Source of the DNA: Massilia sp. PAMC28688 | Lineage (GTDB): Bacteria > Pseudomonadota > Gammaproteobacteria > Burkholderiales > Burkholderiaceae_D | Direction of reading: 5' to 3' | NCBI RefSeq assembly: GCF_019443445.1 | Contig: NZ_CP080378.1 | Location: 3,348,001 to 3,412,000 of the forward strand | Length of the DNA: 64,000 nt | In this document: piece by piece, positions 47,441 to 55,594 of the stretch | Layout of the letters: every line of letters begins with the position of its first letter | How positions within the stretch are numbered: the first letter of the stretch is position 1 | Made by a program: the position numbers and the translations under genes | Notes under the pieces: model-generated | What the model was told of the DNA's origin: nothing | Database searches by the model: none | Seen by the model: the letters and a program-made list of their open reading frames with translations, nothing else

Positions 47441-47977
47441 GTGGTCCCACCGTTTCGGATTCGCACCCTGGGTTGCCTCGAATGGCCGCTATACCGGCGC
47501 AGCCGCCTGCGGGCGCTGGCCGAGGCACCGCATGCCTTTGGCAGCACGCTCGCGGCCGAGCAGCACCGGCCGGACGCGCTGTGGCAGGCGCGCCTGATGG
47601 CAGCCAGCCCGGCCACCGATTGCCCGCTGGTGGCCGAGCTGGACGGCATGGTAGTTGGCATGGTCTGGGGCAAGATTGACGCCGCCGATCCTTTTCTGGC
47701 CCATCTGTATCAGATGTGGGTGGCGCCCGAAGCGCGCGGGCGGGGCGTGGGAGCGGCCCTGATCGAGGCCGTGCTTGGCTGGGCACGCGGTAACGGCGCG
47801 CGCGTGGCCCAGCTGGCCGTGAGCGAAGGCAATGAAGCTGCGGCCCGGCTGTACCGGCGCGCCGGCTTTGTTGGCAGCGGCAAGTTCGAGTCCCTCCACG
47901 CCGGCTCGGCCATGCGCTCTCAAGTCATGCAGCTGGCGCTCAGCGCAGTGCCCGCGCAGCACGCGCCCGGCCGCTAG
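47441..47977 (+). CDS. GNAT-family N-acetyltransferase
   Basis: A 178-residue acetyltransferase with the acetyl-CoA loop MWVAPEARGRGVGAALIEAVLGWARGNGA and C-terminal AARLYRRAGFVGSGKFESL. It is closest to the ElaA/RimI-like group that begins near a LRALAEAPHAFGSTLAAE segment. The start is uncertain: GTG at 47441 with GGAAAG upstream is favoured; an ATG at 47408 is in frame. The stop codon TAG coincides with the target-site copy of the IS1380 element, so the protein remains intact. Substrate unknown. Confidence 0.85.
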   Translation: MVPPFRIRTLGCLEWPLYRRSRLRALAEAPHAFGSTLAAEQHRPDALWQARLMAASPATDCPLVAELDGMVVGMVWGKIDAADPFLAHLYQMWVAPEARGRGVGAALIEAVLGWARGNGARVAQLAVSEGNEAAARLYRRAGFVGSGKFESLHAGSAMRSQVMQLALSAVPAQHAPGR

Positions 47978-49544
47978 CCCGAATATTTCATCAGTAGAGG
48001 TCGGCGGTACGTGCCGTAGCGCGTTATTACTGGTATCTGACGCCATTAATAACCGGAGACCGCCGATGCCAAATTGTACCGAAGAACCGATTGAATTGGG
48101 GAAAGTTGGGCGGCGCGTGATTGAAGCCGCTTTCGATGGTGGCGATATCGTCAGTGATGGTGGCGCACTTCTGCTTCGGCAGGTCGATCAACGCATCGGT
48201 TTGACCAAGGCGATTGCACGGGTATTTGATGACCGTCGTCGCCGTGCCAGCGTGGCACATAGCATGCGCGATCTGTTCGCGCAGCGGATATACGGCCTGT
48301 GCTGCGGTTGGGAGGATGTGTGCGACCACAACGTGCTTCGGCGCGATCTGGCGCTGCAAACTGCTGTTGGCCGGGTCAATGACCTGGCCTCGGCACCGAC
48401 CTTAAGCCGCCTTGAGACTTCGGCGACGCGAGAGCATGCTGCAGCCTTGCACGGCGTACTGCTCGATCAGTTCATCGCCAGCAAATCCGGGCGGCCCAAA
48501 GAACTAATCCTCGATATCGATGCCACTCACATGCCATTGCATGGCGCGCAGGAAAAGGCGCATTTCCATCGCTACTACGACAACTACTGCTACCTGCCAC
48601 TGTACGTCTTCTGTGGCCAGGACATCCTGGCCTGCGTCCTTCGCCCGAGCAGCCGCGACCCGGCCAGCATCCTCAGTGCGTTGATAAAACTGATCACGCG
48701 CCGCTTGCGCCAGAAATGGCGCGCGTGCGCATCATCGTGCGCGGCGATTCTGGTTTCTGCCGACCGCAAGCCTTGCGGCGCTTTGAGAAATGGGGCCTGC
48801 TCTACATCATCGGCCTGCAGAAGAACGCCGCCTTGCTGCAGCGCGTGGAACTGGCCGAACTGGCTTTGGGCGACATGTATCAAAAGGCCGGCAGCAAGCA
48901 ACGCATGATCGGTGAATTCGACTACGCCGCCCGTAGCTGGGACCGCGAACGGCGCGTGATCGCGCGGCTCGAACACGACGCGCACGGGCGCAATCCGCGT
49001 TTCGTCGTCACCAACCTTAAGGGCGGCCCGAAGGCTTTGTACGAACGCGTATATTGCGCCCGAGGCGAGGCCGAAAACCGGATCAAGGAAGCCCAGCTCG
49101 ACCTGTTCGGGCGGCGCGCCAGTTGCCACAAGTTCCAGGCCAACCAACTGCGCCTGTTGTTGGCCGCGTTCGCCTATACCTTGATGATCAATCTGCGCCG
49201 CCTCGCCCTGGTCGGTACAGAGCTGGCGCGCGCCTGCACGAACACGATCCGCACCAAGCTACTGAAGATCGGTGCAGCGATCGTGCGCAACACGCGGCGT
49301 GTGCGTGTGCTACTGGCCTCGCACCACCCTCTTCAACACGTCTTCATCGGCGCCGCCCGCGCGCTTGCTCCGTAGATTCCGTCAGTGCTGTCCACGGCAC
49401 GCTATAAACAACGTGGGGTAGGGGAAATTGCGTCCTGCGTCGCAGCTTGACACTACAATCGCCCCCCATTCTGATCAAACTAGCGCCAAACCCGTATTCG
49501 CGTCGATTTCGCCAACCGCGGAATTCACTGATGAAATATCCGGG
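47978..49544 (+). mobile_element. IS1380-family insertion sequence
   Basis: A 1567-bp element. Terminal inverted repeats CCCG(A/G)ATATTTCATCAG: left from 47978, right ending at 49544 (one mismatch). Flanked by a 4-bp CTAG direct repeat (47974-47977 and 49545-49548), the duplication size known for this family. It contains one frameshifted transposase. It lies between the GNAT stop and a hydrolase gene. Confidence 0.9.
48066..49375 (+). pseudogene. IS1380-family DDE transposase, frameshifted
   Basis: Two frames cover a full-length transposase of about 436 residues. The first has MPNCTEEPIELGKVGRRVIEAAFDGGDIVSDGGALLLRQVD and the first catalytic Asp in LILDIDATHMPLHG. The second starts at about 48716 with ARVRIIVRGDSGF (second Asp) and continues through GEAENRIKEAQLDLFG (Glu) to the stop at 49375. 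One base seems lost near 48715-48722 (TGG-CGCGCGTGCG, expected an extra C). All three acidic residues survive but in different frames, so it is inactive unless the break is a sequence error. Confidence 0.9.
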
Positions 49545-49618
49545 CTAGCACGCCGGTAACGCGCGGGCACGCAGGGCGCCAACGTGGCATGATGGCGTTT
49601 TGCCCACCAACGCCGCCC

Positions 49619-50377
49619 ATGCCCAGCCAGCGCCACGACTTTCCCGCCGCCGACGGCCAACTGCTTGCCGCCAGCCTGGACTTGCCTGAAGGCGAGGTGA
49701 AGGCCTACGCCCTGTTTGCGCATTGCTTCACCTGCACCAAGGATGTGTTTGCAGCGGCCCGCATTGCCCATGGTCTGGCGGCGCGCGGCATTGCCGTGCT
49801 GCGCTTCGATTTCACCGGCCTGGGCAGCAGCGAGGGCGAATTCGCCAACACCAATTTCTCCTCGAATGTGCAAGACCTGGTGGCGGCGGCTAACTTCATG
49901 CGTGCCGAACTGACCGCGCCGCGCCTGCTCATTGGCCACAGCCTGGGCGGGGCGGCAGTGCTGTCGGCAGCCGGCGCCATACCGGAAGTCAAGGCCGTGG
50001 TGACGCTGTGCGCACCCAGCGATCCCTCCCATGTAACGCGCCTGTTTGACGAGCACCTCGATACGATTGAAGCGAGCGGGCAGGCCCAGGTCCAGCTGGC
50101 AGGCCGCGCCTTCACGATCAAGCGCCAGTTCCTGTTGGACGCTTCCGAGCACAGGCTGGACGAGAAAATCGCCCACCTCAAACGTGCCCTCCTTGTCATG
50201 CATTCGCCCCAGGACAGCACGGTCGGCATCGACAACGCCCTGCACATCTTCAAGGCGGCCATGCATCCCAAATCGTTTGTGTCGCTCGATGACGCCGACC
50301 ACATGCTGACGGGGCGCGAAGACGCCCAATGGGCAGCGGCCATCATTGCCGCCTGGTGCAGCCGCTATGTGGCATGA
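49619..50377 (+). CDS. Alpha/beta hydrolase (OsmC-partner type)
   Basis: A 252-residue alpha/beta hydrolase. The nucleophile elbow is GHSLGG near residue 108, with [12 protein letters not shown] earlier and ADHMLTG carrying the catalytic His. The same fold occurs fused to or beside OsmC peroxiredoxins; here no OsmC follows. A start at 49619 ([13 protein letters not shown]) resembles family N-termini. The IS1380 copy ends 74 bases upstream and may have separated it from an original promoter. Confidence 0.85.
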   Translation: MPSQRHDFPAADGQLLAASLDLPEGEVKAYALFAHCFTCTKDVFAAARIAHGLAARGIAVLRFDFTGLGSSEGEFANTNFSSNVQDLVAAANFMRAELTAPRLLIGHSLGGAAVLSAAGAIPEVKAVVTLCAPSDPSHVTRLFDEHLDTIEASGQAQVQLAGRAFTIKRQFLLDASEHRLDEKIAHLKRALLVMHSPQDSTVGIDNALHIFKAAMHPKSFVSLDDADHMLTGREDAQWAAAIIAAWCSRYVA

Positions 50378-50464
50378 GGCTATGTGGCGTGAGGCTATGT
50401 GGTGTGAGGCAATCTGGGTAAGGCAATGCGCCCTGCGGCAGTGCAGGGTGGGGCGGGGGCGCAA

Positions 50465-50734
50465 CTAGCAGCCGGCTTCGACCCGCACACCCTGTTCATT
50501 GTGGCTGCCCCGGCGCCGGCCGTTGGGGTGCAGGATGCGCGCCGTGACGTGCTGGGCCACCCGGTGCTTGTGCAAGTATTCGCTGGCGGCACTGTCGCCG
50601 AGCATGGCATGCAGCACGATGGCCACTTCCACGCGCTGGGCGGTGAGCGTATCGGGGCGGCCGACCGAGCGCAGGGGGCGCGCCACCTGGGCCAGCGCCT
50701 GGCGATCATCCTTGGTCAGAATCGAATGCTTCAT
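50465..50734 (-). CDS. Small hypothetical protein, paralogue of the next gene
   Basis: 89 residues, no signal or membrane segment. The central block SVGRPDTLTAQRVEVAIVLHAMLGDSAASEYLHKHRVA recurs in the neighbouring gene with about half the residues identical. The block predicts two helices. C-terminal half is basic (NGRRRGSHNEQG). I do not recognise a family. Same strand and only 19 bases after the paralogue. Confidence 0.65.
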   Translation of the reverse strand: MKHSILTKDDRQALAQVARPLRSVGRPDTLTAQRVEVAIVLHAMLGDSAASEYLHKHRVAQHVTARILHPNGRRRGSHNEQGVRVEAGC

Positions 50735-50753
50735 GGGCGGGGCGAGACGCTTC

Positions 50754-51032
50754 CTAGCTCAGCACGGCGGCGTCATCATCGCTGCGATGGCGGCCGCCTT
50801 CGCTCAGCACGCGCTGGGCAATGCGGGCATCCACGGCCTGGCGCGCCAGATAGGCGGAGGCGGCCGACTGGCCCAGCATGGCGTTGAGAACCAGCCCGAC
50901 CTGGACGCGCTGGGCAGTAGCGCTGTCCGGGCGCCCGACAGGGCAGGCCGACGGAGAAGCCGCCGAGCCGGAGCTGGCGCCTTGGTCAGCACGCGCGAGA
51001 GCGCTGCTGAGGGAGTGGATTAATTGGCTCAT
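50754..51032 (-). CDS. Small hypothetical protein, paralogue of the previous gene
   Basis: 92 residues, Ser/Ala-rich N-terminus (MSQLIHSLSSALARADQGASSGSAASPSA) then PVGRPDSATAQRVQVGLVLNAMLGQSAASAYLARQAVDARIAQRVL, the same core as the gene downstream. The start at 51032 is one of two possible and has a poor ribosome site. Tandem duplication of an unrecognised small helical protein. Ends RHRSDDDAAVLS. Confidence 0.62.
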   Translation of the reverse strand: MSQLIHSLSSALARADQGASSGSAASPSACPVGRPDSATAQRVQVGLVLNAMLGQSAASAYLARQAVDARIAQRVLSEGGRHRSDDDAAVLS

Positions 51033-51120
51033 GGAACATATATTGCCGAACTCGACAATATGCATCTGTGCGGCATGTCACATAAGCCCGCGCCTGGGAG
51101 ATTTTCTCGCCGTTTTCGGC

Positions 51121-51471
51121 TCAATCCTCGTCAAATTCTTCGGCCAGGTTTTTCCAGCCTTTCTTTTTGGCAAAAGCCGCAAATTCCTCCGGCGCTTCCA
51201 GCACGATCAGCTTGCGGTCCTGCAGGCCGGGATCGCTGTGCGAGAAGTCAGGACCGGCATAGCCGAGCGCGCGCAGGCGGTCGATCACTGCCTTGACCAG
51301 CGTGCGGTCCTTGTACAGGCCGGGCTCGATGTTGGCGGCAAAGTCCACGTATACATCAATGATGCCGTAGCCCTCGTCAAAAATGCGGATGGCCTTGATC
51401 TCGTGGGAACGGCCGCTGCTGTCGCTGGCCTTGAACGGGCCGGAGAGCGTAATGTCGGTATCGGTAGTCAT
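51121..51471 (-). CDS. Hypothetical protein
   Basis: A soluble acidic protein of 116 residues: MTTDTDITLSGPFKASDSSGRSHEIKAI, then IDVYVDFAANIEPGLYKDRTLVKAVIDRLRALGYAG and a lysine-rich tail KKKGWKNLAEEF. No known domain. Same strand as the following PAS-GGDEF gene (33-base gap), so possibly co-transcribed with it. Confidence 0.72.
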   Translation of the reverse strand: MTTDTDITLSGPFKASDSSGRSHEIKAIRIFDEGYGIIDVYVDFAANIEPGLYKDRTLVKAVIDRLRALGYAGPDFSHSDPGLQDRKLIVLEAPEEFAAFAKKKGWKNLAEEFDED

Positions 51472-51503
51472 GGAAGAAGCATAGCATCAACCCGGCGCGT
51501 GCG

Positions 51504-52457
51504 TCAGCGCTCCACGCGGTTGCGCCCGCCATGCTTGGCGCGGTACAGGGCCTGGTCGGCGCGCTCGTAGGCGTGCTCCAGCGCTTCTTCCTTGTCGGGC
51601 CGCAGGAACGCCAGTCCGAGCGACATGGTCACCACCCCGTGCCCGGGATTATGCTCGTGCGCAATGGCCTGCTGCACCAGCAGCTCGCGGATGCGTTCGG
51701 CCAGCTCCATGCTTTCGCGCTCCACGCTGGTGACGAACAGGCAGGCGAATTCGTCGCCGCCGATGCGGAAACACAGGTCGCCCGGCCGGTTCAGTGCCCC
51801 GCTCAGGGTCGCGCCCACCTGGCGCAGCACCACATCGCCCTGCGGGTGGCCATAGTGGTCGTTATAGCCCTTGAAGCAGTCGATATCGGCCACCAGCAGT
51901 GTCAGGGTGCGTCCTTCGCGGTGGGCGCGGCGCTGCTCTTCCATGAACAGCATGTTGAAGTAGCGCCGGTTCTTCAGGCCGGTCAGCGCGTCCGTGATGC
52001 TGTCAATCTGTGCCAGGCGGGTGTCGGTGATGTCGGTCGAGACGGCGCAGGTGGCGTACACCTCGCCGCTGTCATCGAACAGGGGGAACTTGACGGTGGC
52101 ATAGGTGTGCGCGCTGTGGTCGCGGTGGTACACGGTTTCTTCTTCCGTGACGACGCGCCGCTCCCGGGCAGCGCGCTGGTCATTGCGCCACAGCTGGGCC
52201 GCAATGTCAGGCGGGAACAGATCGAACACATTATTGCCCACAAACTTGCCCGGCTCGTAGCCTTCGAGCTTGTTGAAATAGCGGTTGGCCATCAACACAT
52301 TGCCTTCCAGGTCCTTGGTGGAAATGAGCAGGGGCGCGTGGTCGAGGATGGCCGCGTGCAGGCCGGCAGTCGCGCGCAGCGCTGCCAGCTCGCCTTCGAG
52401 ACGGGTGATTTCATCGAGTGCTGCAGCCAGGGTGGCAGGCGGGACAGTGGCGGTCAT
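51504..52457 (-). CDS. PAS-GGDEF diguanylate cyclase
   Basis: A 317-residue soluble cyclase. A PAS domain (about 30-150: LISTKDLEGNVLMANRYFNKLEGY) is followed by GGDEF (233-237), with the RxxD inhibition site at 224-227 at the normal spacing. Active-site and I-site are intact. The ATG at 52457 begins MTATVPPATL; a longer frame exists but is not supported. Together with the other two GGDEF proteins the window encodes at least three cyclic-di-GMP enzymes. Confidence 0.93.
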   Translation of the reverse strand: MTATVPPATLAAALDEITRLEGELAALRATAGLHAAILDHAPLLISTKDLEGNVLMANRYFNKLEGYEPGKFVGNNVFDLFPPDIAAQLWRNDQRAARERRVVTEEETVYHRDHSAHTYATVKFPLFDDSGEVYATCAVSTDITDTRLAQIDSITDALTGLKNRRYFNMLFMEEQRRAHREGRTLTLLVADIDCFKGYNDHYGHPQGDVVLRQVGATLSGALNRPGDLCFRIGGDEFACLFVTSVERESMELAERIRELLVQQAIAHEHNPGHGVVTMSLGLAFLRPDKEEALEHAYERADQALYRAKHGGRNRVER

Positions 52458-52557
52458 GGCGGCGTGAGCAAAAACATAATGGTGCAAGCATAGCCCCAAA
52501 GAAGGCCGCACAAAATATTTTTCGGTCCATGGGGCAAAAAATCGTATTTTTCAAGGT

Positions 52558-52585
52558 CTTGAAAAGCCCTTGTGCTGCCAATAGA
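52558..52585 (+). promoter_or_regulatory. Putative heat-shock sigma-32 promoter of hsp20
   Basis: CTTGAAA at 52558-52564, 13-base spacer, then CCAATAGA resembling the CCCCATNT -10 element of sigma-32. Located 68 bases before the small heat-shock gene. A hairpin ACGGA...TCCGT (52595-52617) with an inner CTCC/GGAG stem lies in the leader. Confidence 0.55.
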
Positions 52586-52652
52586 TTGGACTCAACGGAT
52601 GCTCCACGGAGGTCCGTCAACTTATCGCTTAACTTTTACAAGGATATTTATC

Positions 52653-53120
52653 ATGCGTACTTTTGACCTTACTCCTCTCTATCGTTCCGCTATCGGCTTT
52701 GACCGTCTGGCCAACATGCTGGAATCCCAGCGCGCCGACGCCCAGCCCAGCTATCCACCCTACAACATCGAACTGGTCAGCGAAGACAAGTACCGTATCG
52801 TCATGGCGCTTGCCGGCTTTGACCGTTCGGAAGTCGAGATCGTGGCCGAGCGTGACACGCTGCACGTCACGGGCCGCAAGCAGAAGGATGACACGCAGCG
52901 CACCTATCTGCACCGCGGCATCGCGGCGCGTGACTTCGAGCAGCGCTTCCAGCTGGCCAACCACGTCAAGGTCACCACGGCCTCGTTTGACAACGGCATG
53001 CTGACCATTGAACTGGTGCGCGAAGTGCCCGAGGCACTCAAGCCGCGCAAGATCAATATCGACGGCGTGGACAGCAGCAACAGCAATGTGCAGAAGCTGG
53101 AAGAACGCCAGGCTGCATAA
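52653..53120 (+). CDS. Small heat-shock protein (IbpA/Hsp20 family)
   Basis: A 155-residue holdase: MRTFDLTPLYRSAIGFDRLANMLE is the class A IbpA start, and the alpha-crystallin domain YNIELVSEDKYRIVMALAGFDRSEVEIVAERDTLHVTGRKQ... ending with DNGMLTIELVREVPEALKPRKINI. AAGGAT supplies the ribosome site. A heat-shock-like promoter precedes it. Binds denatured proteins under stress, as known for the family. Confidence 0.95.
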   Translation: MRTFDLTPLYRSAIGFDRLANMLESQRADAQPSYPPYNIELVSEDKYRIVMALAGFDRSEVEIVAERDTLHVTGRKQKDDTQRTYLHRGIAARDFEQRFQLANHVKVTTASFDNGMLTIELVREVPEALKPRKINIDGVDSSNSNVQKLEERQAA

Positions 53121-53286
53121 GGTAGCGTAAGGCTGCATACGGCGCCTGAGGCGCACGCAGGCCCGCAAGGGCTGCGCGATCAGCAGGAATGACTACAGCA
53201 GCAATGACGGGGCGCTCGCAGCATGGGGCGCCCCGTCCCGCGTCGGCTGTTGCGTCGCGTCCCATGCGGCATCGGCTGGCATACAA

Positions 53287-53303
53287 CTTAAGCAAACTCT
53301 AAG
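53287..53303. promoter_or_regulatory. PmrA/QseB-like direct repeat upstream of htrA operon
   Basis: CTTAAG-N5-TCTAAG, 11-bp period, 57 bases before the htrA ATG. Same spacing as the CTTAAC repeat near 47342. Candidate autoregulation site of the adjacent response regulator. Confidence 0.5.
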
Positions 53304-53359
53304 ACTGGTCTTGCATCATAGAACCCATCAGCAAACCCTTTTCACTCCAGGAGCAAGTC

Positions 53360-54892
53360 ATGCGTAACGAAGGTGCTACCACTGTCATCACCGCCAAGCG
53401 ACTCGTACTCGCACTGTGCGCCGCCGGCGTCGTAGGCGGGGCGGTTGGCGCAATCACGGTTAATCACAACAGCGCTGTGGCCCAGGCGGCACCGGCCGTG
53501 TTGGCCGCGGCCCCTGCCGCCGCAGCTTCGGCACCGGTGCCCGGTGCACCTGCTCCGCTGGCAGCCGGCGTGGTCCTGCCTGACTTTACCGCCATCGTTG
53601 CGCGCAATGGTCCGGCAGTGGTCAACATCCGCGTGATGGGCAGCACCAAGACGGCCATGGGCCGCCAGGGCATGCCGCAACTGGATGAAAGCGATCCATT
53701 CTACGAATTCTTCCAGCGCTTCCAGGGCCCGCAAAATCCGCGTGCCCAGCGCGACAGGCCCGTTTTTGGCGCCGGTTCCGGGTTCATAATCAGCCCGGAC
53801 GGTGTCATCCTGACCAATGCGCACGTGGTGCGCGATGCCACCGAAGTGACCGTCAAGCTGCAGGACCGCCGCGAGTACCGCGCCAAGGTCCTCGGTTCGG
53901 ACCCCAGGACCGACGTGGCCGTGCTCAAGATCGACGCCCGCAACCTGCCGGTAGTGCCGGTGGGCCGCTCGAGCGACCTCAAGGTGGGTGAATGGGTACT
54001 GGCCATCGGCTCGCCGTTTGGCCTGGAGAGCTCGGTCACGGCCGGGGTGGTCAGTGCCAAGGGGCGCTCGCTGCCTGACGACAGCAAGGTGCCTTTCATC
54101 CAGACCGACGTGGCTGTCAACCCCGGCAATTCCGGCGGTCCCCTGTTCAATACCAAGGGTGAAGTGATCGGCATCAACTCGCAGATTTACAGCCAGACCG
54201 GCGGCTACATGGGCCTGTCGTTTGCGATTCCCATTGACCTCGCGTTCCGCATCAAGGACCAGATTGTTGCCACCGGCAAGGCGCAGCATGCCAAGCTCGG
54301 TGTCGTGATCCAGGAAGTGAACCAGGCCTTTGCCGACTCGTTCAAGCTCGATTCGCCCGAAGGCGCACTGGTGTCGAACGTGGAAAAGGGTGGCGCTGCC
54401 GACAAGGCAGGGATCAAGTCCGGCGACGTGATCCGCAAGCTCAATGGCCAGCCGATCATTGCTTCGGGCGACCTGCCGGCCATGCTGAGCACATCCAAGC
54501 CGGGCGACAAGGTCACGCTCGATGTGTGGCGCGATGGCCGCATCGTGCGTCTCGATGCACGCCTGGCCAATGCCGACGACAAGGTGGCCGCGGCCGATGT
54601 GCCGGACGCGCTGTCGCCCGACAGCAGCTCGCGCCTGGGCCTGGCCCTGCGTCCGCTCGAACCGATGGAGCGGCGCCAGAGCGGCATCAGCGGCGGCCTG
54701 GTGATCGAAGATGCCGGTGGTGCGGCAGCGAACGCCGGGGTGCAGCCAGGTGACGTACTATTGTCGGTAAATGGCCGGCCGGTCAATTCGGTGGGCGACG
54801 TGCGCGATGTGGTGAGCAAGTCCAGCAAGTCGGTGGCCTTGCTGATCCAGCGCGGTGGTGACAGAATCTTCATTCCGGTGCGGATCGGCTAA
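53360..54892 (+). CDS. HtrA/DegP-family periplasmic serine protease with two PDZ domains
   Basis: A 510-residue trypsin-like protease/chaperone. N-terminal membrane or signal segment (LVLALCAAGVVGGAVGAITV), a linker rich in Ala/Pro, then the protease domain with the catalytic triad H155 (LTNAHVV), D185 (RTDVAVLK) and S258 (NPGNSGGP). Two PDZ domains follow (around 300-390 and 420-505). AGGAG is 7-8 bases before the ATG. It heads a likely operon with a two-component system (40-base gap), the arrangement seen in other proteobacteria for envelope-stress control. Confidence 0.95.
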   Translation: MRNEGATTVITAKRLVLALCAAGVVGGAVGAITVNHNSAVAQAAPAVLAAAPAAAASAPVPGAPAPLAAGVVLPDFTAIVARNGPAVVNIRVMGSTKTAMGRQGMPQLDESDPFYEFFQRFQGPQNPRAQRDRPVFGAGSGFIISPDGVILTNAHVVRDATEVTVKLQDRREYRAKVLGSDPRTDVAVLKIDARNLPVVPVGRSSDLKVGEWVLAIGSPFGLESSVTAGVVSAKGRSLPDDSKVPFIQTDVAVNPGNSGGPLFNTKGEVIGINSQIYSQTGGYMGLSFAIPIDLAFRIKDQIVATGKAQHAKLGVVIQEVNQAFADSFKLDSPEGALVSNVEKGGAADKAGIKSGDVIRKLNGQPIIASGDLPAMLSTSKPGDKVTLDVWRDGRIVRLDARLANADDKVAAADVPDALSPDSSSRLGLALRPLEPMERRQSGISGGLVIEDAGGAAANAGVQPGDVLLSVNGRPVNSVGDVRDVVSKSSKSVALLIQRGGDRIFIPVRIG

Positions 54893-54931
54893 GGTCGTTT
54901 CCACCCGCAGTGATCAACAAACGGGATAGCG

Positions 54932-55594
54932 ATGCGGTTATTGCTGGTGGAAGACGATACGATGATTGGCGAAGTAGTGCTCGACCTGTTGCGGGCCGAG
55001 CACTACGCAGTCGACTGGGTCAAGGATGGCGAAATGGCCGACACCGCCTTGCGCCAGTCGCAAAGCTATGACCTGGTGGTGCTCGACCTGGGCTTGCCCA
55101 GGAAAGATGGCCTTGACGTGCTGCGGGCCATGCGTTCGCGCAAGGACCGCACCCCGGTCCTGATTGCCACCGCGCGCGATGCCATCGAGCAGCGTATTGC
55201 CGGGCTCGACGCCGGCGCCGACGATTACGTGCTCAAACCCTACGACCTCGATGAACTGCTGGCCCGCCTGCGCGCGCTGTTGCGGCGTGCTGCCGGCCGC
55301 GCCGAGCCCGTGTTCGAGCACAATAATATTTCCATCAATCCCGCCACGCGCGAAGTGCTGGTCGATGGCGCCGCCGTGACGCTGTCGGCGCGCGAATGGG
55401 CCGTGCTCGAAGCGCTCATTGCCCGGCCCGGCGCCGTGCTCTCGCGCGCCCAGCTCGAAGAAAAGCTGTACAGCTGGCGCGATGAAGTGAGCAGCAACGC
55501 GGTGGAAGTGTATATCCATGGCCTGCGCAAAAAGCTGGGCAGTGAACTGATCCAGAACGTGCGCGGGGTCGGCTACATGGTGCCGCGGCCATGA
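54932..55594 (+). CDS. OmpR-family response regulator (QseB/PmrA-like)
   Basis: A 220-residue regulator with a receiver domain (E7/D8/D9, phosphorylation site D52 in LVVLDLGLPRKDG, switch Lys in VLKPYDLDELLARL) and a winged-helix OmpR/PhoB output domain ending LGSELIQNVRGVGYMVPRP. Its stop overlaps the kinase start by 4 bases (ATGA). Closest in style to QseB/TctD/PmrA. Candidate sites are the 11-bp repeats before htrA and the YgiW-like gene. Confidence 0.93.
   Translation: MRLLLVEDDTMIGEVVLDLLRAEHYAVDWVKDGEMADTALRQSQSYDLVVLDLGLPRKDGLDVLRAMRSRKDRTPVLIATARDAIEQRIAGLDAGADDYVLKPYDLDELLARLRALLRRAAGRAEPVFEHNNISINPATREVLVDGAAVTLSAREWAVLEALIARPGAVLSRAQLEEKLYSWRDEVSSNAVEVYIHGLRKKLGSELIQNVRGVGYMVPRP

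Noticed and set aside
52595..52652. ROSE-type RNA thermometer at hsp20
   Set aside because: The hairpin does not pair with the AAGGAT ribosome site and lacks the U(U/C)GCU motif.
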